Assembly (NCBI RefSeq): GCF_965278975.1
Contig: NZ_OZ257126.1
Span: forward strand, 1,550,001 to 1,614,000
Direction: 5' to 3'
DNA: 64,000 nucleotides
From: Ferrovibrio sp965278975
GTDB lineage: Bacteria; Pseudomonadota; Alphaproteobacteria; Ferrovibrionales; Ferrovibrionaceae
The notes under the pieces are model-generated. The model worked only from the letters and a program-made list of their open reading frames with translations, was not told the origin of the DNA and ran no database searches. This document shows positions 35,490 to 44,414 of this stretch, piece by piece; the stretch's first letter is position 1; every line of letters begins with the position of its first letter. Position numbers and translations under genes: made by a program.

Positions 35490-36602
35490 GTGACTCTTGC
35501 CGGCCGCATCCGCGCCCGTGCTGAGGCCGAAGGCTTCGATGCGGTCGGCATTGCCGCCGTGGCCGATATCGGCGCGGAGCATGGCGCCCGGCTCGACCGC
35601 TTCGTCGAACTGGGCCGCCATGGCGAGATGCTGTGGCTGGCCGAAGGCGAGCGCGCGCCGCGCCGCCGCCATCCGGCGAACTTGTGGCCGGAAGCCAGAA
35701 GCATCATCGCGCTCGGGCTGAATTATGGCCCCACACATGATCCGCTGCGGATTCTACAGCAGCCTGATCGCGCCGCCATCTCGGTCTATGCCCAGGGCCG
35801 CGATTATCATCTGGTGGTGAAGAAGAAATTGAAGGCGCTCGGCCAGTGGCTGCAGCGCGAAAGCGGCCAGCCGCTGAAAGTCTTCGTCGATACCGCGCCG
35901 CTGATGGAAAAGCCGCTGGCCCAGGCTTCCGGCCTTGGCTGGCAGGGCAAGCATACCAACCTGGTGTCCCGGCAATTCGGCTCCTGGCTGTTCCTTGGCG
36001 CCATCCTCACCGCCGCCGATCTTGAAGCCGATGCGCCCGAGCCGGATCATTGCGGCTCCTGCCAGGCCTGCCTCGATATCTGCCCGACCAAAGCCTTTCC
36101 GGCACCCTACGAACTCGATGCGCGGCGCTGCATTTCGTATCTCACCATCGAATTCGATGGCGTGATCGGGGAAGACTTCCGCAAGCCGATGGGCAACCGC
36201 ATCTATGGCTGCGACGATTGCCTCGCCGCCTGCCCGTGGAACAAGTTCGCCCAGGCCGCCCGCGATGCCGAAATCCAGGCCCAGGCCGAACTCAAGGCGC
36301 CATCACTGCTCGATCTGGCGAAACTCGACGATGCCGGCTTCCGCGACATGTTCGCCCGTACCGCTGTGAAGCGCATCGGGCGCGACCGCTTTATCCGTAA
36401 TGTCTGCATCGCGCTTGGCAACAGCGGCGACGCCGCCGCGATTCCCGATCTGCTGCGCCTCAGCGAAGATCCGGCCATGCCGGTGCGCGCGCTTGCCGCC
36501 TGGGCGCTGAAACAGCTGATGCCGGCGGCGCAATTCGAGCAGCACGCAGCAAAACGCCGCGCCCTGGAACAGGACGCGGCGGTGCTGGCGGAGTTAAGAT
36601 AG
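35490..36602 (+). CDS. queG: Epoxyqueuosine reductase
   Basis: The protein has 370 residues and starts with GTG 35490 (then TLAGRIRARAEAEGFDAVGI), because the longer frame runs back through ridA. It performs the last step of queuosine synthesis, reducing epoxyqueuosine in tRNA with cobalamin and two iron-sulphur clusters. The ferredoxin-type cluster motifs CGSCQACLDICPT and CDDCLAACPWN and the lone Cys in RRCISYLTIE are all present. The N-terminal domain carries the cobalamin-binding region (FVDTAPLMEKPLAQASGLGW). A HEAT-like tail ends the protein. The stop codon lies inside the first palindromic repeat at 36598. Confidence 0.93.
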   Translation: MTLAGRIRARAEAEGFDAVGIAAVADIGAEHGARLDRFVELGRHGEMLWLAEGERAPRRRHPANLWPEARSIIALGLNYGPTHDPLRILQQPDRAAISVYAQGRDYHLVVKKKLKALGQWLQRESGQPLKVFVDTAPLMEKPLAQASGLGWQGKHTNLVSRQFGSWLFLGAILTAADLEADAPEPDHCGSCQACLDICPTKAFPAPYELDARRCISYLTIEFDGVIGEDFRKPMGNRIYGCDDCLAACPWNKFAQAARDAEIQAQAELKAPSLLDLAKLDDAGFRDMFARTAVKRIGRDRFIRNVCIALGNSGDAAAIPDLLRLSEDPAMPVRALAAWALKQLMPAAQFEQHAAKRRALEQDAAVLAELR

Positions 36603-36657
36603 ATCACGACCTTGATCTTTCTTGAAATAAGGATAGATTAAGACCTTGATCTATCTT
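36598..36657. repeat. Two tandem 26-bp palindromic repeats, probable operators
   Basis: GATAGAT(C/T)A(C/A)GACCTTGATCT(T/A)TCTT occurs at 36598-36623 and 36632-36657, 23 of 26 bases identical, start-to-start distance 34. Each copy has inverted arms (AGATAGATCA against TTGATCTATCT with mismatches). The block lies 10 bases before the ATPase ATG and overlaps the queG stop. The arrangement looks like a dual operator, or two hairpins in the mRNA leader, for autoregulation. Confidence 0.6.
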
Positions 36658-36667
36658 TGGTGGTTCT

Positions 36668-38135
36668 ATGCAACGTATTGAAATAGAACAGATATTATCC
36701 CGCCTGAAACGCGACAATCCGTGGTGGGAGACGGGTGAAATCCAGAAATTCAATCGCGATTATGGCCCGCCACGGGTCTATCTGGCCGGCTTCCTGAAGC
36801 TGCTGCAGGCCGATGTGCGGCGCGCTGTGGTGCTGATGGGGCCGCGCCGGGTGGGCAAGACCGTGATGCTGCACCATGCCATCCAACGGCTGCTGGATCA
36901 GGGGGTGGATCGCAAGACCATCCTCTATGTGCCCATCGACATCCCGACCTATCTCGGCCTGTCGCTGGAGCGATTGCTGGAAATCCATCGCGAACAGTTC
37001 GGCCTCGATCCCGATGCCAGGGTCTACGTCATCTTCGACGAGATTCAGTATCTCAAGGATTGGGAGCGCCACCTCAAGGGATTGGTGGATACCTACCCCT
37101 ATGCCCGCTTCGTCGTCTCCGGTTCGGCGGCGGCGGCCCTGCGGATGAAGAGCATCGAGTCAGGGGCAGGGCGGTTCACGCACTACCTTTTACCGCCCCT
37201 GACATTTCATGAATTTGCGGATAGACGCATTGGGGTGAATGCGAGTGACGAGAAAGCTATCGAAATATCTGTAAACGATGGGCCGGCCCGACGCACAACA
37301 ATCGAGAAATGTAATGAAGCATTTGTAGATTATATAAACTTTGGAGGCTTTCCGGAGGCTATCGCCAATAAAATCGTACAAGGTGAGTTCGAACAGTTTG
37401 TTGCTAGTGACATTCTGGACAAGGTTTTGCTTAACGACATTCCTAGCTTGTATGGCGTAAACGATACGCATGACTTAAAGCGCTTATTTGCAGTTTTAGC
37501 CTATAATACTGGCCAAGAAATGAGTTTCGAAGATTTATCACGAGACTCTGGGATATCCAAAAATACAATTAAGAAATATATTGAATACCTTGAGTCTGCT
37601 TTCTTAATTCACCGATTATCTCGGTTGGATCAAGCTGCTCGTCGATTTAAACGAGAGACGCATTTCAAAGTATACTTAACCAATCCTTGTTTGAGGGCTG
37701 CCTTATTCGGGCCTGTTACTTCAAATGAGAAAGTGATTGGTGCGATGGCTGAAACCGCCCTAATGAGTCAGTGGGTACAGCGAGATTTTATTAAGTCGAA
37801 ATTTTATGGCCGCTGGAAGACTGGGGAAATTGATTTCGTTTCATTGCACCCCGGCACGACTAAGCCGGAGACAATTATTGAGGTTAAGTGGTCAGATAGA
37901 GCACATCACGACATTAGAGGTGAGTTATCTACGCTAATTCAGTTTGCAAAAAAGCATTCTCTAAAAAGCGTAGTCGTGACAACAAAAACAATTCTCAAAA
38001 ATGTAAATCATGATGGTCTGATGATAGGGTTTGTTCCCACAGCAATACTTGCCCTTGTGGAGGGATCTGAGATTGAGAAAATGATCAACAGCGGCGAGTC
38101 ACCCCGCCGCTGGATCGAAGCCTTGATGGAAAAAA

Positions 38136-38155
<20 letters not shown>
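36668..38155 (+). CDS. AAA+ ATPase with DUF4143-type C-terminus, compositional chimera
   Basis: The protein has 495 residues. The N-terminal ATPase shows Walker A LMGPRRVGKTVML (about residue 55) and Walker B VYVIFDEIQYLKDW (about 120). A winged-helix-like segment (MSFEDLSRDSGISKNTIKKY) follows, then a DUF4143-type region with a PD-(D/E)xK nuclease-like core: GEIDFV and IIEVKWSD (about residues 393-416). Biochemical roles of these proteins are poorly known. Bases 36668-37190 have normal GC, whereas 37200-38085 are strongly AT-rich with different codon use and the last 20 codons are normal again. This suggests that the effector half was exchanged by recombination. The end overlaps argG by 20 bases, tail to tail. 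Confidence 0.75.
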
Positions 38156-39350
<1,195 letters not shown>

Positions 39351-39388
39351 CGCGCCAAACTCCCAGGAAAAGGCCGAAAATCGGCGCG

Positions 39389-39416
39389 AGTATAGGCATC
39401 GCGCCCAGCCTTGCAA
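39389..39416 (-). promoter_or_regulatory. Predicted sigma-70 promoter of argG
   Basis: On the minus strand TTGCAA (39416-39411), a 16-base spacer and TATACT (39394-39389) lie about 40 bases before the argG start codon. Confidence 0.6.
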
Positions 39417-39487
39417 GGGCGCGGCTCTGGCCGGGCGGCGGGGTAGGATCGGGCTAAAGCAGCCGCCTGACGAGGCTGGCTGCCGCT

Positions 39488-39709
39488 TCAGAAGTCGCTG
39501 GCTATGCCCTTGCGTTCCCAGTCGCCGTAGCGGGTCGGTTCCAGGCCCTTGGGGCCATCCACCTCGCCGGGCGCTTGGGCCTGCACGATGGCGGGCTTTT
39601 CCGGCATTTTCGGCCGTGCCGAGGGCGGCAGGGCGGCAATATTGCCCCCCGTGCTTGGCGTCTTGCCGGCGGCGGGCTTGGGCTGGTCCTTGGGTGTATC
39701 GGCGGTCAT
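39488..39709 (-). CDS. DUF1674 protein, SDHAF4-like
   Basis: The protein has 73 residues with start MTADTPKDQPKP; an upstream in-frame ATG at 39772 is possible but gives a low-complexity leader overlapping the htpX promoter area. The last 22 residues, GPKGLEPTRYGDWERKGIASDF (written here as two parts: GPKGLEPTRYGDW and ERKGIASDF), are the DUF1674 signature shared with the mitochondrial succinate dehydrogenase assembly factor SDHAF4. The rest is Pro/Ala-rich and disordered. A role in flavinylated SdhA maturation is known for the eukaryotic protein and inferred here. Divergent from htpX. Confidence 0.8.
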   Translation of the reverse strand: MTADTPKDQPKPAAGKTPSTGGNIAALPPSARPKMPEKPAIVQAQAPGEVDGPKGLEPTRYGDWERKGIASDF

Positions 39710-39797
39710 CGGCTTGTCCCTTGCGGCGGCGGCGGCGCTCCCTACATATATCGCTGCAAGCCGGGCTGCCAAGCGGCCGGCGGTTGCGGAGGAGAAG

Positions 39798-40844
39798 ATG
39801 AATTATCTTAAGACGGCGATCCTGCTGGCGGCGATGACCGGCCTGTTCGTCGGTGTCGGTTTCCTGGTCGGCGGCGAGGTCGGCATGCTGATCGCCTTCG
39901 GCATCGCCTGTGCCATGAACCTGTTCGCCTATTGGAACAGCGACAAGATGGTGCTCTCGATGTACGGCGCCCGCGAAGTGGGGCCGCATGAAGCGCCGAA
40001 TTTCTATCATCTGGTGGCCGAGCTGGCGCAGCGCGCCGAGCTGCCGATGCCGCGCGTCTATATCATCGACAGCGAGCAGCCGAACGCCTTTGCCACCGGC
40101 CGCAACCCGGAAAATGCCGCCGTGGCGGCCACAACCGGCCTGCTCAACATGCTGAGCCGCGAGGAAATCGCCGGCGTGATGGCGCATGAGCTGGCGCATG
40201 TAAAGAACCGCGACACGCTGATCATGACCATCACCGCCACCCTGGCTGGTGCCGTCGGCATGCTGGCGAATTTCGCCATGTTCTTCGGCGGCAACCGCGA
40301 TGGCGAGAATCGCGGCATGGGCATCATCGGCAGCCTGCTGGTGATGATCCTGGCGCCGTTGGCTGCCTCTCTGGTGCAGATGGCGATCAGCCGCAGCCGC
40401 GAATATGCCGCCGACCGCATGGGCGCGCAGATTTCCGGCAACCCGGAAGGCCTGGCCTCGGCGCTGGTGCGCATCACCCATGGCGCCGAGCGGATCGAGA
40501 ATCACCAGGCCGAGGGCAACCCGGCGACGGCGCATCTGTTCATCGTCAATCCCTTAAGCGGCCAGCGCATGGACAACCTGTTCTCGACCCATCCGAGTAC
40601 CGAGAACCGCGTCGCCGCCTTGCGTGAACTGAGCCTGAATGGCGGCTTTTCCCGTCAGGCGCCGATGGCACGCAGCGCGCCCGCCTCCAGTCAGGCCGCG
40701 TCGGTGGCTCCCGTTACATCCCCGGTGCGTGCCGCGGGCTGGGGCGGCGTGCCGAAGGATGGCGACGCTAACAGCCGTCCCACCGCTTCGGGCGGCTCCG
40801 TACCCTCCAGCGGCGGGCGTCGCCGCAATCCCTGGGGCCGGTAG
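39798..40844 (+). CDS. htpX: Membrane zinc metalloprotease HtpX
   Basis: The protein has 348 residues. Two N-terminal transmembrane helices are followed by the M48 zinc site HELAHVKN (His130, Glu131, His134), two more helices (TLIMTITATLAGAVGMLANF and GIIGSLLVMILAPLAASLV) and the third zinc-ligand region SRSREYAADRMGA. The C-terminal 60 residues are a Ser/Pro/Gly-rich extension (ending GGRRRNPWGR) that is longer than in E. coli HtpX (293 residues). It degrades misfolded inner-membrane proteins. GGAGGAGAAG precedes the ATG. Confidence 0.93.
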   Translation: MNYLKTAILLAAMTGLFVGVGFLVGGEVGMLIAFGIACAMNLFAYWNSDKMVLSMYGAREVGPHEAPNFYHLVAELAQRAELPMPRVYIIDSEQPNAFATGRNPENAAVAATTGLLNMLSREEIAGVMAHELAHVKNRDTLIMTITATLAGAVGMLANFAMFFGGNRDGENRGMGIIGSLLVMILAPLAASLVQMAISRSREYAADRMGAQISGNPEGLASALVRITHGAERIENHQAEGNPATAHLFIVNPLSGQRMDNLFSTHPSTENRVAALRELSLNGGFSRQAPMARSAPASSQAASVAPVTSPVRAAGWGGVPKDGDANSRPTASGGSVPSSGGRRRNPWGR

Positions 40845-40847
40845 ACT

Positions 40848-41261
40848 TTAGCCCTCCAGCATCGGCGGCTGGTAGCTGCCGATGCTCCAGAGCTGGCCTT
40901 CCGGGTCGCGGCAGGAAAAATCGCGCGAGCCGTAATCCGTGTCATGCAGCGCGATGACGATGCGTGCCCCGGCGGCCACGGCGCTGGCATAGACCGCATC
41001 CACATTCGCCACCACGATATAGATGCCCTGGCTGTTGCCGCCGCCACCGGCCGCCGCCGGCTGCATGCCCAGCATCTCGTTGGGCTGGTCGCCCAGCATC
41101 ACCATGCCATTGCCGAGCTGCAATTCGGCATGGCCGATGCCGCCGTTGGCGCCGGGTACTTCCAGCGCCACGCGGAAGCCGAAAGCCTGTTGCAGCCAGG
41201 CGATGGCGGCCCTGGCATCGCGGTAGCGCAGATAGGGGAAGATCGAGGGTGGTGTGGTCAT
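40848..41261 (-). CDS. VOC-family (glyoxalase/bleomycin-resistance fold) protein
   Basis: The protein has 137 residues with two beta-alpha-beta-beta-beta halves: IFPYLRYRDARAAIAWLQQAFGF, then GHAELQLGNGMVMLGDQP, and the second half GIYIVVANVDAVYASAVAAGARIVIALHDTDYGSRDFSCRDPEGQLWSIGSY (positions about 75-130, quoted only by its ends: GIYIVVANVD and DPEGQLWSIGSY). It is of the PhnB-like VOC type with YGSRDFSCRDPEG as the typical end. The substrate is unknown. It lies convergent with htpX and upstream of nothing obvious; an AraC-type regulator gene lies about 90 bases away in the same direction. Confidence 0.82.
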   Translation of the reverse strand: MTTPPSIFPYLRYRDARAAIAWLQQAFGFRVALEVPGANGGIGHAELQLGNGMVMLGDQPNEMLGMQPAAAGGGGNSQGIYIVVANVDAVYASAVAAGARIVIALHDTDYGSRDFSCRDPEGQLWSIGSYQPPMLEG

Positions 41262-41354
41262 GAGCGGGGCCTCCGTGATTTCGATGGCGCCACGCTAGCG
41301 GCAGGCGGCAGCCGCGTCTTGGATAAATGTTACCGCCCGCCGCAATAGCCGCCG

Positions 41355-42221
41355 CTAACCAGTATAGCCACCATTGTCCGGCAGCCGGCGGGCCAGGAAA
41401 TCGCCTGGCGCGCTGCCACTGAAGGCGCGGAAATCGCGGATCAGATGCGCCTGATCGTAATAGCCGGCATCGAAGGCGATATGGCACCAGTCGATACTGC
41501 CCCGGTTAATATTGGCGGGTGCCGCGTCGATCAACGAGAGCGCATGGCGGAAGCGGAATAATCGCGCACTGGTCTTTGGCGTCAGGCCGACCTGTTCATG
41601 GAAGACGTGTGTCAGATGCTTGCGGCTGCAATCGAGCGAGGCCGCGAGGTCGCTCACCGTGATACCGCCATGGCTCTGTGCCAGATGTGCCCAGGCTGTT
41701 GCCGCCAGGGCTGCCTCGCGCCGTCGTGGCTTCAGGCGGGCAAGCAAGGCCGCGTCCAGCAGGGCGAAACGCGCCGCCCAGTCATCTGTTGCCAGTAGGC
41801 GTTCGGCCAGTTCAGCGGCGAAGGCACCGAACAGGTCCTCCAGCCGCACCACGCGGTTGAACAGGTCGCCCAGCGGCAGGCCGAACAACCGCCTTGCGCC
41901 CAGCGGCGTGAAGAATACCTGCACGCCTTCCTGGGCGCCGCCGGTTTCCGATGTGGCGTAGGAATCGCTCAAGCCGGCGCCGAAACCCTGGCCCATGCCG
42001 AAGCAGAATTGCTGCCCCAGCGTGTCGGTGATGCGCAGCTCGGCGCCGAGATTGATGATCAGCACCAGGCTGGTGCCGGGCATCTCGCGGCGCGAGAGGA
42101 AGGCCGTGCCGCTTTCATGGTAGCCGACATACTGCTCGACGATGCCGGCAAGCAGCGGCGCCGGTGCGGCGAAAGCCATGCACCAGGCGCCGAGTTCCGA
42201 TTCATGTGCCACCACCTGCAT
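41355..42221 (-). CDS. AraC-family transcriptional regulator
   Basis: The protein has 288 residues. The N-terminal half (about 15-150) is a cupin-like ligand domain with VEQYVGYHESG and MPGTSLVLIINLGAEL. The C-terminal half (about 170-280) holds two helix-turn-helix motifs: GGITVSDLAASLDCSRKHLT and the second around IAFDAGYYDQAHLIRDFRAF, the classic AraC signature. The ligand and targets are unknown. The neighbouring genes encode a VOC protein and, upstream, an SbmA-like ABC transporter whose stop lies 14 bases before this gene's start, so the two may be co-transcribed. Confidence 0.88.
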   Translation of the reverse strand: MQVVAHESELGAWCMAFAAPAPLLAGIVEQYVGYHESGTAFLSRREMPGTSLVLIINLGAELRITDTLGQQFCFGMGQGFGAGLSDSYATSETGGAQEGVQVFFTPLGARRLFGLPLGDLFNRVVRLEDLFGAFAAELAERLLATDDWAARFALLDAALLARLKPRRREAALAATAWAHLAQSHGGITVSDLAASLDCSRKHLTHVFHEQVGLTPKTSARLFRFRHALSLIDAAPANINRGSIDWCHIAFDAGYYDQAHLIRDFRAFSGSAPGDFLARRLPDNGGYTG

Positions 42222-42235
42222 GGCAGCATCATGCC

Positions 42236-43963
42236 TTAACTTGCGGTCACCAGCCTAGCCGGTTCCTGCGGGTTGCTGCGCTCCAGCGCCAGGCTGCGGC
42301 GGTGGAATTCCGCCAGCGCCTCACGATGGCCGATGCTGACGATGGCCGTGCCGGGCAAGGCCTGGCGCAGGGCCTCCAGCGCCTTTGCCTCGCTGGCCGG
42401 ATCGAGTGCTGCGGTGGCTTCATCCAGGAACAGCCATTTCGGCTTGTGCAGCAAAGCGCGGGCCAGCTGCACGCGCTGTTGCTCGCCGCCGGAAAGATGC
42501 TGCGCCCAGTTCGCTTCACGATCAAGCTGATCGCTCAAACTGCCGAGATCGAGCGCCTGCAAGGCGGTCTGCAATGCCGCGTCGCTGAACGTATCGGCGG
42601 GCTTCGGATAGGCCAGGGCGGCACGCAGCGAAGCCACCGGCAGATAGGGCTTCTGCGGCAGGAACAGGCAATCCTCATCGGGCGCGCGCTTGATCTCGCC
42701 CAGCCCGAATGGCCACAGACCGGCCAGGGCGCGCAGCAGCGTGCTCTTGCCGCTGCCGGATTTGCCTTGCAGCAGCAGGCTCTCGCCCGGCGCGACGGAG
42801 AGATTCTCCACCCGCGCCAGCGCACTGCCATCGGGCTTGTTGACGCTGAGCGCAGCCACCGCGAGGCCATCGGCGGGCGCAAGCGTGATGCCGCTTCCGG
42901 CCTCCATTCTGGCGGCTTCCTCGACGCCATCGCGGAAGCCGGTGAGGCGGGTGATCACCGCGCGCCACTCGGCGATCTCGGTATAGGAGGAGATGATGTA
43001 GCTCAGCGCCGACTGCACCTGGCCGAAAGCCGAAACGGTCTGCATCAGGCCGCCCAGCGCCAGGCTGCCCTGGAAATATTTCGGCGCGCCGACGATGAAG
43101 GGAAACACCACGGCTGCCTGGGCATAGCCGGCGGTGAACCAGGTGAGCTGCTTCTGCTTGCGCATGATGGCGAGGAAATTCTCCACCACCAGGCCGAAGC
43201 GGCCGAGCAGGTCCTGCTTCTCGACCTTGGCACCGCGCTGCAACGCCACGCCTTCGGCATTCTCGCGCAGGCGGATCAGATGGAAGCGGAAATCCGCTTC
43301 ATAGCGCTGCTGGGTGAAATTCAGGCCGACCAGCGGGCGACCGATCTTGTTGGTCGCCCAGGTGCCGGCGATGGCATAGAGCAGCGCGACCCAGACCATG
43401 TAGCCAGGAATATGGATATCGTTGCCGCCAAGCTGGAAGGCGAATTCGCCGGACAATTCCCACAGGATATGCAGGAACGAGAACAGCGTGACGATGGCGG
43501 AGAGCAGGCCCAGCGTCAGGTTCAGCGAATAGCTGGTGAACAGCTTGAGATCTTCCGCCAGGCGCTGATCGGGGTTGTCGGTCCCCAGCCCGAACAGCTG
43601 CATGTGATAGAAGCGCGGCCCGTCCAGCCATTGCCCGAGCCATTTCTCGGTGAGCCACTGGCGCCAGCGCACCTGAAGCATCTGGCCGAGATAGAGCTGG
43701 TACACGGCGACAATGATGAAGGCGACCGCTACCAGGCTGAATTGCAGCAGCAATGTCTTGAAGGACTCGAAGTCCTTCTCCTGGATCGAATTGTAGAAAC
43801 CATTGTACCAGAAATTGAACCAGACATTGAGGCCGACGGAGGCGAGGTTCAGCGCGATCACCGCCGCCAGCAGGCCATAGGCGATCAGCTTGTCGTCCGA
43901 CTGCGTCCAGTAGGGCTTGGCAAGGGTCCAGAAATCATGGGCGAAGGCTTTGATGTTGCGCAT
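42236..43963 (-). CDS. SbmA/BacA-related ABC transporter (membrane domain plus ATPase)
   Basis: The protein has 575 residues in one chain. The N-terminal membrane part (about 1-330) has the SbmA/BacA-like layout with FWTLAKPYWTQSDDKLIAYG, FNFWYNGFYNSIQEKDF and RWRQWLTEKWLGQWLDG. The ATPase half follows, with Walker A LLLQGKSGSGKSTLLRALAG, signature HLSGGEQQRVQLARAL and Walker B WLFLDEATAALDP. Relatives (YddA, BacA-like, human ABCD) move peptides, very-long-chain acyl-CoA or cobalamin. It is divergent from the B12-riboswitch-controlled receptor gene, so cobalamin or precursor uptake is possible but unproven. Confidence 0.85.
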   Translation of the reverse strand: MRNIKAFAHDFWTLAKPYWTQSDDKLIAYGLLAAVIALNLASVGLNVWFNFWYNGFYNSIQEKDFESFKTLLLQFSLVAVAFIIVAVYQLYLGQMLQVRWRQWLTEKWLGQWLDGPRFYHMQLFGLGTDNPDQRLAEDLKLFTSYSLNLTLGLLSAIVTLFSFLHILWELSGEFAFQLGGNDIHIPGYMVWVALLYAIAGTWATNKIGRPLVGLNFTQQRYEADFRFHLIRLRENAEGVALQRGAKVEKQDLLGRFGLVVENFLAIMRKQKQLTWFTAGYAQAAVVFPFIVGAPKYFQGSLALGGLMQTVSAFGQVQSALSYIISSYTEIAEWRAVITRLTGFRDGVEEAARMEAGSGITLAPADGLAVAALSVNKPDGSALARVENLSVAPGESLLLQGKSGSGKSTLLRALAGLWPFGLGEIKRAPDEDCLFLPQKPYLPVASLRAALAYPKPADTFSDAALQTALQALDLGSLSDQLDREANWAQHLSGGEQQRVQLARALLHKPKWLFLDEATAALDPASEAKALEALRQALPGTAIVSIGHREALAEFHRRSLALERSNPQEPARLVTAS

Positions 43964-44025
43964 GGCGGCCTCAAAGACGGGGTGGGGGCTTAACTATGGC
44001 GGTTTGCCGGCATTCCGTCAGCCAA

Positions 44026-44053
44026 TTGACGGGATCACATTCCCGGGTATGAT
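44026..44053 (+). promoter_or_regulatory. Predicted sigma-70 promoter upstream of the cobalamin riboswitch
   Basis: TTGACG (44026-44031), a 16-base spacer and TATGAT (44048-44053) place the transcription start at about 44060, exactly where the riboswitch fold begins. Confidence 0.65.
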
Positions 44054-44059
44054 CGCGCC

Positions 44060-44253
44060 TGTGTCGGTTCCATGGCATCCGCCATGGAGGCAAGAGGGAA
44101 CACGGTAAGGCGTCTGGGCCAAATCCAGGCATCCGATCCGAGGCTGCTCCCGCAACTGTAAGCGACGAGTCCGCATCCACGATGGTCACTGGGAAACCGG
44201 GAAGGCCGGATGCAACGGGCGATGATGTCGTGAGCCAGGAGACCTGCCGGCAA
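44060..44253 (+). promoter_or_regulatory. Cobalamin (AdoCbl-type) riboswitch
   Basis: The conserved core of the class is complete and in order: GGGAACACGGT near the 5' side, GGCTGCTCCCGCAACTGTAAG in the middle (44142-44162, with the B12 box CCGCAACTGTAAGCG), CACTGGGAAACCGGGAAGG and finally GAGCCAGGAGACCTGCC (about 44232-44248). Downstream, a hairpin CCTGCCTG/CAGGCAGG (44327-44334 with 44341-44348) lacks a U-run, so control is more likely translational or by a mixed platform. It should repress the receptor operon when B12 is plentiful. Confidence 0.95.
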
Positions 44254-44414
44254 CGTCACCCAACCGATGGGCGGGAGTACCATACGGAGCGGCTTCGCAG
44301 CGGTGACATCGTCAGTCCGGCTTAATCCTGCCTGGTGTTTCAGGCAGGGCAGGGCCGGATCGGTCTCACCTCGGGTCCCGGGCATCTGCCTCGGGCCTTG
44401 CCTTGGAGCATGCG

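Noticed and set aside
42164..43993. A 609-codon frame on the plus strand.
   Set aside because: It lies opposite the SbmA-like ABC transporter gene, which has clear Walker motifs; the plus-strand product is low-complexity antisense.
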